From contig NC_044008.1 of NCBI RefSeq assembly GCF_900496995.4, positions 744,001 to 808,000 on the forward strand: 64,000 nt of DNA, given 5' to 3'. The number at the start of each line of letters is the position of its first letter. The stretch's first letter is position 1. This DNA is from Aquila chrysaetos chrysaetos (Eukaryota > Chordata > Aves > Accipitriformes > Accipitridae). Shown here in pieces: positions 1 to 31,650 of this stretch. Below the pieces are notes generated by a model. It worked only from the letters and a program-made list of their open reading frames with translations. It was not told the origin of the DNA and made no database searches. Both the position numbers and the translations under genes were made by a program.

Positions 1-544
1 CGGGGAGGAAGGGGGACCCTTCTTGTGAGGCTGCCATCCCTGCTGGACACCCCGTTTTTTGGGCATGGAACGGACAGGCACAATTTCAGGCCCGTCTCCA
101 TCTCAGTGTTGCTGCAGTTAAGAGGCAAAGCACAATGGCAAAAGGCAAAGCTGTGGCCTGGAAGCCATCAGTGCCATTTCAGTAGCTGGCCCATGGTCAG
201 GGGCTGCCAGGTTTACTGCTGCGCTGGAGCAGTGGTTGGAGGCAGACACCAAACGTTTGGGCACTTCAGCAAACCCTGGGGCTGCAAGAGCTCCCTTTCC
301 TCTGTGTGCAGCGTCAGAGATGCTGTGAAGGGGAGGCAGAACAGTGAATCCAGCCTACCGTGTCCCTTTTTCCCTGGAATCTCTGCCGAGTTTCCTGCCC
401 AGCTCAGCAGATGCTGACCCTGACATGTGGTTTGATCCCCTCGCCTCGGTGCTGGGTGTAAACTCCTGCCCCGGTGAGCTGGCTTGTCTGCACTCTCTGC
501 TTGACCAGGCAGGCTGTGACCACGCTGTCCTTCCCTCTTTGCAG
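1..544 (+). other. SBF1: SBF1 intron, 3' part
   Basis: GC-rich intron ending in a pyrimidine-rich tract and CAG at 542-544. I see no exon in it. The preceding SBF1 exon, which in human ends just before the DKEIR residues, is not present here, so it must lie upstream of the window. Confidence 0.8.
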
Positions 545-20653
<20,109 letters not shown>

Positions 20654-22610
20654 GACTGGCTCAGAGGAGCCTCTATTCCAGGCACAGAGTCTCCCGGGCC
20701 CCAGCACGTGGAGCAGAGGCAGTGCCCAGGCTCGTGTCCGAGCCAGGGCTGTGACTGACTGGAGAGGAGGAGATGGCCTTCCTTCCCATCTGCCACGGGT
20801 GGGCTGTGCTGGGGAGCCCGCAGCCACGCACCCCCCAGGCGGCAGTGGGGGCAGGATCAGTATGTTACACTATGGTAGGACTGTGTAGTGGAGGAATTCC
20901 TCGCATTGAAGCAGGCTGGGGGTGCAGGCGGGAGCCTGTCCCGCTCTCTCCTCCCACGCCTGTCTGAGCCCTGTAATTACTGTGTGTCCTCTGTGCACCT
21001 CCCGCGTCGGGCGGCCCCGCTCCAGCTCTCTGCGGCAGCAGGGGTGTCATCAGCCGGCTGGGGAGGGTGCACCTCACCTCCAGCCCACCCAGTGCTGCTG
21101 GAGAAAGCGGGAGCTGCCTGCCTGCCTCGTCCTCCCCACGGCTTGCATGTCTGCCAGAGCATCCACAGGGGGAGAACCAGCCCTGCTCCCTCCTCGTAGC
21201 GCAGTAGCTGGCCTAAGCGTGTCCTGGGCTTTGCTGCTGTCTTGCTGGAACCGGGGATCTGCAGTTCAGGGTGCCGGTGTTCGTGGTGACTCGCCTGAAT
21301 GCTGGGACCATCCTGACCTGGCTGGTGTCCCCCTGGCAGCAGCCAGAGCATCCCAGCCCTTGAGCCTCCTCACCTGGCCCAGACTTCCACAGGAACAAAT
21401 GGGCATGGCTGCTGTCTGCCTGGGGATGGTGGTGGTTGTAGCTGCAGGCGCTGGACTCTCTGTCTCAGGAGGGGATGTGGATGTGGCCACCCTGCTCCCA
21501 GCAAGCAGGTGCCTGTTTAGGCTGTGACAAAGGGGCTCCCTGTCCTAGTTGGGGCACAGCCTCTACCTCCACCGTCAGGCTTGCTGTCACGGGGGGGGGC
21601 ACGTTCCCCATGGGAGGTACCAAATGCTGCACCCTCCTGAGTGTCCTGGTCCAGTTCCCTCTGTCCCCTTGCATGGGGGAGGACCAGACCAGCCCCTGGG
21701 ACGAGGGCTCCCACTCGGCTGCAGCCAGGGCCTCTGGCCGAGGGTCGCCACTGGTCGTGAGGCCAGGGCTGGGACACGGCTGGTCACAGCGGTGCTGGCA
21801 GGTGCCACCCTGTCTCTTTGCACAGGTCACCCCCCACCCCAGGCAGCCCTCCTGCGGAACGGAGGGGGCAGCACCTCAGAGGGCACCGCACAGTGCTGCC
21901 CTCTTCTCCCCCTCCCTGAGCCCCCCGGTCCCCACGACTTGTGGTCTGCCCCGCGCCGTCAGGCCGAGCCTGCTGGCAGAGGGGTCTCAGCAGGAGCCCT
22001 GGGCCCGCAGGAGGGCAGGTTTGCCCTGCAGCAGCGCAGCGCAGCTGGGGGCTGCGCGTCCCACCGCCCGCTGCCACCTTCCCTGCTTGTTGCTGTCACT
22101 GTGTCAGTGCAAAGGGGGAATCTCGGTACAGAAATGGATCCTGCAGCACCTCATCCATCCCCTGCACTGGTGTGAGAACGCGGAGGGGGTTTGGTTCCAC
22201 TCCACCTGAGGGTCGCTTGCCAGGAACCTAGAGGCGTTGTGAGGTCGCTCAGGACCCGCTGCCACTGTGCCGGCTGGGGCCTGACCCTCCCGCCTCCCCA
22301 CAAGCTCGGCCAGCTCTTCTACCTGTCTTGTTTTTAAAGGAGTACAATGTTTTATTTCAGTGCAGAACTCTTTGTACAGTCTTAACCCCCAGGTTCCCCT
22401 CTTTGTTTTATTGTACATTAATGGCTGTGGCAGGTAGCTGGTGTAACATGGAGGTTTTTGTAACTTACCTGAGCAGTTGTAGATTATTGAAGTTTCTGTA
22501 CATTGTGTCAAACATACAGAGTCCTTGTATTGTATTGTGCCTAGAGGAAAAAGGTTATTATATAAAGAGAAAACTAACTGAATTTAATAAAAAAATTAAT
22601 ATGACACGTG
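20654..22610 (+). other. SBF1: SBF1 3' UTR
   Basis: About 1.95 kb from the stop to just after AATAAA at 22586-22591. The first 1.6 kb is GC-rich with no conserved coding frame. The last 300 nt are AT-rich, with several TGTA motifs (for example around 22371, 22411 and 22497) of the kind bound by CFIm before cleavage. The exact cleavage site is inferred. Confidence 0.75.
22586..22591 (+). terminator. SBF1 poly(A) signal
   Basis: Canonical AATAAA about 1.93 kb after the stop codon, in the first AT-rich stretch downstream, with upstream TGTA motifs. Likely main cleavage site near 22610. Confidence 0.75.
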
Positions 22611-24315
22611 CCCTTTTGCCTCACTGCCACGGACATCAGCTGCCCCCCAGATGCACTGGGCCAGCGCTGCAGAACCCACAGGACCTGGGCTGTCCCCAGG
22701 TGCCTCAGGGATAAATTCTGGCACAGCCCCAGGGACATGCCCAGGCTGAGTCTGCCCTGGTCCCTGCATTCCCTATGGCAAACAAGGACCTTTGTCATGT
22801 GCTGTCCTACCTGCTCCTGCTCACTCTGGGAAGTTTTACTCTTTGCCAAGGGATGCCAGTTTAATGACCCCTGTGTCACCAAGGCTCAGCTGTTCTCGTT
22901 TGCCCAGGTGCATTAGTCACTGCCTGGGCTCTGGGCTTGCAGCAGAACGTCTTCCCTGGGAAAAGGGGGTGCACCATGGAGGGTGGTCCCTTGACCCAGC
23001 TCCACCCTGCCACCCATGTCCCTGCTGAGCAAACCGCTGTTCTCAGGCCACCAGCAGCACGACAACATGGGGACGGGATCTGCAGGGCAGCTGCATGGAG
23101 CTGCTGAGCTGACGCACACTGAAAACGGCCTTGCTCTGCAGCAGGGGATGGGAAACAGTGTTAAAACGAAAGCTGGCAAGAAATCCAAACCCAACAGTCC
23201 CAGTTTGCAATGCTTCCTGCCCCCCCCCCCCCCCCCCCCCCCGGGTCTGGTTCCCCTTGACCAACCAACCTAAATGCATCATTACAGGAACAGTGACTTC
23301 ATGCAGCTGGTTCAAACCTGCTCCTGGCTGCCACCACCAAGACCCGGACCCGTTGAAAAATTACAGGGTATGAAAAGAGGCTCCATGTTTCAGCGTCATC
23401 CCAAAGTCCTGAAAGGTCACCACAGCCCAGGTTGAGAGGGTGCTGCCCACAGCTGGAGGAGCACAGGAGGCCAGCCCGGTTCCACCTTAGTGCTGACTGC
23501 TGTCACAGCCTTTAGCTGCAGAAACAGCACCTTTCTTCAGGGTGAAGACTTGAGGATTTTGGCACAAGAAGCCATAGGATGGAGAATTTTACATTGCAGC
23601 TACCATGACTCAAGAAAAAGGGACCAGCTACCTGGAGAGGCAAACATCTGGCAAAGTAGCTAACAGCCAAGGTGCCCCCTGTCACTGCCTGCGGTTTGCA
23701 GGCTTACATGCCAGGCCTTGGCCAAGACTAAACCAGGGCAAGTGAAAACACCATCCAGGCTAACAGGGAGAACATCCATCACTTCAGCACCTCTCCTGTT
23801 AGCCTTACAGCCCGCAGGCACCAGGGGTTTCCTCCAGAATCAGCAACCCTGCCACAGCACTGTTCCCCACAAGCATCATGTCACTCGTGCTCTGGACACG
23901 AGCTGTGCATTTGGAAGAGCAAAGCCGCTCTCGTCTTACAGCAGTGGTGTTGCTGTACCCATCGTCCTGCGAGACAGCGCAGGTGAAAAATGCCGCTTTT
24001 ACCTTCTCCCTTTGACAGCAACAGATGACTTGAAAACCAGCAACCCCAGCCTCTGCTCTCACCAGGGGCTGCAGGAAGCCACCCGAGCCAGCCCAGCTCC
24101 TCCACCAGTCCAGCAGCTCTCCTGGGTGTGCCAGCAGAAGAAACCTGCAGGTTTCTGCAGGCACCACCCCGAATGCTGCCTGCACTCAGCCCCTGCCTGC
24201 ACTTGCTGCCTGCCTGCATGCAGTGGTCGGGCCGAAGCTGGAGAGCGAAGCTGTGGGTGGGATGCAGCACGGCGGGGGCTGAGCATGTCCTGCAGGATGG
24301 AGGAATCCACCACTG
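22611..24315. other. Intergenic gap between the convergent genes
   Basis: About 1.7 kb between the SBF1 and the distal (-) strand poly(A) signals. GC content falls between that of the SBF1 body and the AT-rich DNA to the right. It contains the poly-C tract. Open frames here (for example 23718-24323 on +) lack any recognisable similarity. Confidence 0.6.
23220..23242. repeat. Poly-C tract (23 C)
   Basis: Uninterrupted run of 23 C followed by GGG. On the (-) strand it is G-rich and could form a quadruplex; the run length is likely to vary between individuals or be misassembled. Confidence 0.95.
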
Positions 24316-24333
24316 GCACGTGAATTTTGAACT

Positions 24334-24339
24334 TTTATT
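24334..24339 (-). terminator. Distal poly(A) signal on the minus strand
   Basis: TTTATT on (+), AATAAA on (-). On the (-) strand it follows CTGTAAATTCC (a TGTA motif) and precedes GTGCCAGTGGTGG, a GT-rich downstream element, so it has all parts of a good cleavage site. It marks the end of some (-) strand transcript, most simply PPP6R2 with a long 3' UTR. Confidence 0.6.
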
Positions 24340-24390
24340 GATAGTTGGAATTTACAGCCTAAAACTGACAACATAGAGAGATGCAGACTT

Positions 24391-24425
24391 TTTTTTTCTT
24401 TCTTCTTTTTTTTTTTTTTCTTTTT
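24391..24425. repeat. Pyrimidine/T-rich tract
   Basis: T runs broken by a few C; an A-rich tract on the (-) strand, just upstream of the distal (-) strand poly(A) signal. Confidence 0.85.
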
Positions 24426-26090
24426 TACAAAAACAAAAACCAAAATAACCAAAAGCCACCAGCATCAGATTTACAATATAAAAGTTTTGACAGTAGAGAG
24501 ACTAAAGTACATCTGGAATTACTCAGAAAAATAAACAGGGAAAAAAGGCAGTAATTTAAAATTTGTCCCTCATATATACACATAGATACACAGACATTGC
24601 TTACAAAGACCCGGTTTCAACATTTAAGGGCAGTAGGCATCATGAGAAAAAAGGCTCCCCTATGTCATTGCACTAAATTAATTAACCCAGGTGGGCACCC
24701 CCCCGCCTTTGCCACCCCTTCCCAGTTTAGAGGAAAGGCCACATGAAGCTAGAACGGGATTTCCGCATTCCCCGGCATCGAGCCCCGGGGGTCCAGGGCT
24801 CTCCGAGGACCCTCCCTCCCCACACCAGCCACGGTCTCATCCATCAGCCATTACCGGTACGGCCACTGCGACAGCCCCAGGACACCGTCTATGCAGGCAA
24901 GTGTTTCTTATTGCTATACAGAGTGCATCTTACCTATCGGCCACCGTTTGATGGGTTGTGGTTTTTTTAAAAGGCATAGATTCAGCCCCTAACGCTTGCT
25001 TTTCCAGCCAGGCCACCTGGGCGCCTGCACATAAAACCTGCCCCCGAACCACTCCTCGGGGAAGCACAGCAGCTGGACTTCCCGACAGTGCTCTACAGGT
25101 CATCGGCAGATTTTCAGGGAAACTCAGCTCTCGGGACACTGGAACAAAATGACTGGATTTTCAGAAGAGCAGAGAAAAATCAGGTGCAGAGCTATGCTGA
25201 AAATCTGGGCTCACGCCTGGGTACCGAGCACTGCAAAAGCCAGCTCTCAAATACATTAATGCCCCATCCCCACTGCAGTGCCTTCCCCCAGCTCAGACCA
25301 GTGGATTTAAAGGATCTCCTGCTCTCAGGGGCCCAGGAAGGTTTCACCTCACATCCCCCACGGCCCCGTAGAGCTCTACCTTGGTTGTGACACAGGGACC
25401 GCAAAGGTGGCCGTCTCCACGGTCCTCTCCTGAAATGAGTGGCTGCAGCCAAGAGCAAACCCCAGGAGCAGGGCACGGCCGCGGGCGCCCCGGGACGGTC
25501 ACGCACCCTCCCCGGCCAGAGCTCCGCTCCCTTTAGGAGATGCTGGGATGAACATGCCAAGCTCCCAGGCTCTGACCGGCATCGCTGCAGTCACTACAGC
25601 TTCCCAGTTCTCCTGGAGATAAGGAATTATTTAAAAAAACAAAAACCAAACCTGTTTTGGTTTGTTTTTAGTTTAAACAAGCATTTTGGATCCTTTAGCC
25701 TAAGGTGGATTTTCTGGGGTGGACAGACCTTTAAGTGGTTTGTGCTAACAGTCAAAAAGCCAAACATTTCCAATTGCCTCAAGTCTAAACTGCAGCCAAA
25801 CGGGAAAGAAACCGATGGAGGTTACGGAAAAGCCCCGGAGAAGCAACTCCAGAAGCTCCAATTCAACAGACCGTGGACCAAGATAAGGTGGCAAAGAATA
25901 TTTAATATTTGATTGCTTTAAATATGCTAAGTGCAAATTAACTGGTTAAATGATGGTGTCCTGTCGAGTTAGGAAAATCAGAGCCTAAAAAGGAAGTTTC
26001 TGTTTGTCTGAGCAGACACACCCTATAGTAAAAATATCATTAGAACCATGGATATTTTAATGTGCAATAATACATATTACCCACTCCATG

Positions 26091-26146
26091 TATATACATA
26101 TATGTATGCATGTATACAGGTACACACACACACATATATATATATG
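26091..26146. repeat. Mixed TA/CA microsatellite
   Basis: Alternating purine-pyrimidine: TATATACATATATGTATGCA, then (CA)n, then (TA)n. Partly palindromic. Confidence 0.85.
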
Positions 26147-26719
26147 AGACGACTGTCTTAAGCACTGCCAAACTGATCTAGTGCCGGTACTTGGGTTGTA
26201 TTAAAGAAAAGGTATACAAAATACCAGATCAAGAAAAAGGTTTCTATAAAACTTTACATTTCAACTGAAGCTGCTCATCTAAATTTTACACACTGTCAAA
26301 ACCCGGTTTGGATACAAAAGGCAAAGACAGAAACAGACAAGGAACGAAAGTTAAAAACCAACAACCTTCTTTTCCATGAGCCTCACTGAGAAAAATGCCA
26401 AAATGAAAAACACCCTTAAGCAGTTACTTTTTTTTTTTTTTCAGTCTGAAAACACAGCTTTACCTATCTAGAGAAAATGGCAACAAGTATAAAATAGTAT
26501 TTTATCTTGAACTGAAAAAACAGTAACAAGTCATTTTGTTCTCACGCCTCAGCCCAGTGGAAGCGAGTCCCCAGCAAATCCTGCCCTTCCTCTGTGTGCC
26601 CAGTACCTTTTCATTTGTACCAATGATTAAGCTGTTTTAGAAGGTGCACACTTACTAATCAAGAAGTTATATGCAAACCCAAAAGCTCTGAGAAAAATAG
26701 GTTTAAGGTGAATTTAGAA

Positions 26720-26769
26720 ATATATATATATATATATAAAAATATATATATATATATATATATATAAAT
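26720..26769. repeat. (TA)n microsatellite
   Basis: About 50 nt of TA repeats with one AAAA interruption near 26738-26741. Confidence 0.95.
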
Positions 26770-27339
26770 AGTCCCTATATACGTTAACAACTGAAGATGA
26801 AGAGCAGAAGAAGGGAACAAAGAGCCGAGGACTTACAAACCCAGCACTCTCCAGCCAGCAGCTCCTTCCACCAAACCCTCACCCTGCCTGGGATCTGCTC
26901 CTGCCCGTCCTGCAGCCGCCTGCCAGCGCAGCCCTTGTCCCAGCAACTTCCACCTCGCAAATAAAACTGCCTTTTCTTTTATTGGGCACAACCTTCTGCA
27001 AGCAGAAGAGACAGTTGATACTTTGAGGAGAATTTATAAAAATACACGTAAAATATTTCAGGCACAGCAAGCAAACGGAAGTATATTTCTCACTTCTAAA
27101 TCTGCTCTTTAAATTACCAACAAGGCTGGTAGAAGAACTGATTTTCTTTTGTGAAATTCCAAGAATTCTTTTAATCACAAGGTCTCCTCTGTTCTCTTCC
27201 ATCTCATGGTCCAAGCCCACAAGTCTTGGGTTGCTTACATCCTCAGCCAAACAGGAAACCAACAGGAAAATTAACACTCTGATGGATGCTGTAAAAATAT
27301 CTACAAAGTGGGGTGGGGGAGGTCAAGTGTTATTTACAA

Positions 27340-27840
27340 ATTGGCCGTGAGTCCGTCTGCACTGATGGGCTGTGAGCTCTCCAGGCTGCTCCGACATCCC
27401 TCCAGCGCCCGCACCGACACAAACGTCGTGCTGCTTTCTCCGTGCACCTCCTGTGACCCAAACCAGCCAGCGAGCTCAGCCCACCCCAGGGGAAGCCTAA
27501 CTCCAACCGCTGTCTTTGTTTCACGGTCTGGTTTTAAGGGTGGATTACAGACCTACGCAAAGCCGCTGCTTCGGAAGCCTCTGCAATTAAAACCCTGCAG
27601 GGGAGGGGGACGTTCCTTTGCCCCGCAGTCAAGATTACGTCCATCACCAGGGCTCCTGGCCTGCTCCGGCTCCACTAAGACGCGGTGGGCTCTGGGGAAC
27701 TCCAGCCCGGCCGAGCACCAGGCATTTCCCGACGCAGGGAAACCCCTCGGCTCCCTCCGGCTGTAGCTGTCGGCAGGGAAGCGGCACAAGCCTCTGGATC
27801 TCATCTACTACCGAGCGCCGCACCAGGAAAACACAGGACA
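27340..27840. other. GC-rich patch within AT-rich region
   Basis: About 500 nt clearly richer in G and C than its surroundings, with scattered CpG (for example CGCCCGCACCGACACAAACG). Long open frames on both strands follow from the composition. No splice sites or protein family recognised. It might be a small CpG island or a distal regulatory piece. Confidence 0.35.
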
Positions 27841-30800
27841 AAGGCAGCAGGTTTTTACTGCTTCATGACCCCTAACCCTAGCACTAACGAACGGATAATT
27901 ACAGGCCTGCAAGGTTTCTGCTGCCAGGCTTCTCGCGGGTCGGGCCAGCTAACACCCAAGGACAAGCCGTGTCACACCAGTGACACCAGTAATGGCACAG
28001 CTCCTGCCAATGCCACCCAGTTAAGAACCTGCAAACAAGTGACACAACAGAACAGCTTAGGTCAATACATGTTCTCATCTCCCCTAGTACCCCTATTAGT
28101 CATCATCTTAGTACACCTTTAGAAACTGTGATTTACGGCGAAGCCAGCTCAGGACCTGACCTGTCTCCTTTGACATGAGAGGCTGCGGATTTGCAGGATC
28201 CCACCAAAGGGCAACGATCCATAAATACAGCCCCAAACTGCACAACTGGCTTGCGATGAATTCAATGGCCAGAGCGAGGTCCAATTTCAGCGGGTATCAA
28301 TTTAACACAGAATGTTTTAATGTTTCCATTATTTTCAGTTATACTGATATCGTGCTGCTACTAAAAGTATGAATAATTATAAAAGGGAAAAGCTTGTCAG
28401 CAGCTTTTCAAGTATTTCTCAGTGACTGTTTTGCAGAAAAATTGCTTTTCATTCAAAAAACAAAATTCAGATGAGGAATATTTATATTTCATAAGGGGAA
28501 AATATTTACATGCCCATATTGACAAAGGACGTTTTAATTTAAATTACTCATTAAATAATAAAATATTTAATATTAAATATTATATTTAAACACAAAATTA
28601 GGTATAATCAATTTCTTAGGCGCTTTTAAGGATAGTTTCTCTAACACCTGGAGGACAAATTCAATGTACATTTTTTAGTTGGACATCAATAAAACATTCT
28701 GAAAAGACAGTAGGATGTACATCAAATTTACCTTTACTACTCCATGTTAAATGCCCTGCTGCACTAGCCCCCACCGCATAATCTCCATTATCCTTTAGAA
28801 AAAGGAGCCTGCTCTCCTTGCATAGCCCTGTCCTTAAAGGCAACCCACCAACCTTTTGCATGGAGGCACAGCAATGCTGCAACATCTCCTGATTCCCCAT
28901 GCACTACCAGTAACGGTCCTGAAATCATCTTCACACCCTGACTCCACATAAAAGCCCACGGAAGGGAGGGAAGGGGTCCTTGTTGCAGCCCCCGGTGAAG
29001 AAGACCTCGCTGGACTCAGCCGGGAGCTTGCCGTGCAGGAAACACGGCCACAGCCGGGAAGCTCGGCGGCACACGCCGGGGGATATACCAAGTGGCATAA
29101 GCAGCTATGAGGTCAGGGAAGCGTAAGAGGAAGGAGAGCACAAGGAACTGAAAATACCTTTTGTTGGGATCTGGATGGATATAAGGCACTCGGAACAACA
29201 GTGGGGTATTTGAAAATTATGATTATTACAGCGTGGGATCCTTCTGCGCATCATGTTCTCTTTCCCCGTTTCCTGGCTATCTGGAGATGAAACACGACTT
29301 GGTTCCAAAGCTGGAATGAGAAGAAATTACTCCTTCCGAACTAAAACAAAGGCACTAGTGCTTTTCTATCTGGAATTTTTATTGCTGATCATTGTTTTGC
29401 CCTAGAGACAGCTCACTCCTTCAAGGGCACTCAGTCATCAGCTGGAATGCAAAGAGGGCGAACTCTGTTGGGGCGAGGATGGGGTCCCGGGTGGGAACGG
29501 GGGAGATGAACCCGACCCAGCCACAGCGGAGTGGGCGATCCCGACCCCCCTCAGAGTGGCCACCATAGATGCCACAAACGCATCTCGTGCACGAAAGACG
29601 ACACACGTACTCGCAAGATGATGCGATTCTGCCCCCAATCCCCGTGGCAGACAGTTTCAGGGGAAGGCTGGCCAGGGAAGGATGGTCTGGTGGATTTGTA
29701 CCATAAAAGGTGAAGTAGGAAAGTGTGAGAAGCGAGACAAACTGAAGTTACACAACAAAAAAAAAAAAAAAGGCAGGCTCTATCCCAGCTAGGAGCTGGT
29801 CAGTATCTGAGTGAGCACAAATGCCTTTTCTTGGTAAAGTTTCAGCAGACAGAGTGACAGAGGGAGAGAAGTTGTTCACAGGTTTACAAGGGAAATAGCA
29901 GGAGTGATGTGTTCAATAAATGGCAATTAATTACAAATGAATAGGATACGTGTCACATGAAGAGAAGTTTCTGAAAGGAAACAAAGGAGTCCCCAGTACT
30001 TTGAACTCTCCCACCCTGTGCTTTGGCCAATTTATTTTAAGAAACAAAGAAAGAAAGAAAAGTCTGTTCAAAGTCTCAGGCAAAAAGAAAACTGTGCTTT
30101 GATAACGACTGCGAAGATATTCTTTACAAAGATAATGCTTCTATTTCAAATGATATATAGGAACTGAACACTGAATTAACTATTACAACTTACTGTGTTA
30201 TTTGCTAAATACTTCCTTTTTTTTTAACTTCTAATGTTTTCATGTAACATGCATATTTTCACGTGATCCATATGTTACATAAATTTACAGCATGAGGTAA
30301 TTAATGGTTTTCTTTATGTTATTTGATTCTGAAAGAGTAAGAATGCAGAACTTTAAATTACATGTGTGATCAATGCACTTTAAGGCAAGTTTAGTGCCCT
30401 GTGTTATCCTAACTGATACCGGCATGTTTCAGATAACTGACAAATCCCCTAAAAAGGGTCTGTCCCTGCTCTGTAAGGTGCCACTGAGAACAGAAGCCAT
30501 TTTGCCTGTTTGCCCTTTGAATGTTTTGAGCAGACACACCTGGAGAGGTGGTGATACGTAGAGAGAGCCCGGACAGAGAGAACACACCGCTGTGCAACAG
30601 ATGGATGTCGTCTGACCTCGGGGGAGAAGAGGTGATTTTCTGCATAAAGCCATTTTTCCAGATTGTCCTGGCAAGTCAGTCACAATTTGGTGTTTAAGCC
30701 TTAGTCTGAAGATGAGATGAGCAGGAAAAGAGTTAAGGTTTCAGTGCAACGTCACTGCCATGCGGTGAGGACCATGGAACACAAGGACCATGGAGGAACA

Positions 30801-31605
30801 TGCCAGCACGGTGCCAGCTCAGGGCTCCCGGCAACAGAGGAGCACAACCCTCCTCTCGCACAGCCTCCAGTGCAAGGAAGTACCTACCACAGGTGATTCT
30901 TCAATACCTATTTTGTACATCAAAGCCCACACGGATGCAGCATCCAAGAGACCTGGCTACATACACTCCAGTACGTGCTTAAAGGAGGACAGAGCAAGAC
31001 CAGGACCTCACCGCCGGCAACCCAGCTCTGGCTGGCTCAGACGCAACGTTCACCATTTCAGCAAAGGATTTCCATGGGCTTACCAAGGAGCAAGAAATAG
31101 TTCCACGCTGTACACGACAAAAAAGTTTTCAATTAACATTTGCTGTGCCTGTAGTTAATTACATTTCAAGTTTAGTTCCATTAATTATCTAGCCTAGGAG
31201 ACACTTTTGCAAGCATCTAGCAATGGCAAGCTTTACCGCAGAAGACAAGCTTACTCAAAATCCACCAACAGTGGGAGATCCTCTACAGCATTTCTAGAAT
31301 TCCTAGAAAGGTCTAGAAAAACTAGCTACGAGCATCAAAATTACATGAGAAAAGATTTTTAATAGTTTACATCTGTCCAAACAATTTGAGAAAATAAAAA
31401 ATAGATGGGGAAGGATCTGTCCTTTATAAAAGCCCCCCCAACTTCAAGGAGAGAAAAAGGATTCTTCTCTCCTGATCAGCATCAAATATAAAAATACATT
31501 TTACATATAGGCATATTTCACTAACATTTTTATACTTATGTTGTGAAAGGTGACAGATAACAGTCACTAGGAAATACAGTTAATTTTTGTACAAAAATGA
31601 ACAGG

Positions 31606-31650
31606 GAGGTTGGACTGGTCACCACAATGCCCTTCTAGTAATGAGGTAAG
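31606..31650 (+). mobile_element. Possible short CR1 relic
   Basis: ACAGGGAGGTTGGACTGG resembles the CR1 sense-strand 3' motif (GGAGGTTGGACTAGATGA). Too short and diverged to be sure. Confidence 0.3.

Noticed and set aside
25630..25676. Imperfect inverted repeat of CAAAAACCAAA / TTTGGTTTG type
   Set aside because: Low-complexity A/T-rich arms with bulges; such pairs arise by chance in AT-rich DNA.
26879..27277. 132-codon open frame on the minus strand in the AT-rich region
   Set aside because: No recognisable family. It sits within the noncoding stretch after PPP6R2, so I treat it as chance.
27308..27766. 152-codon (+) open frame in the GC-rich patch
   Set aside because: Competing open frames on the other strand and biased composition suggest a GC effect and not a gene.
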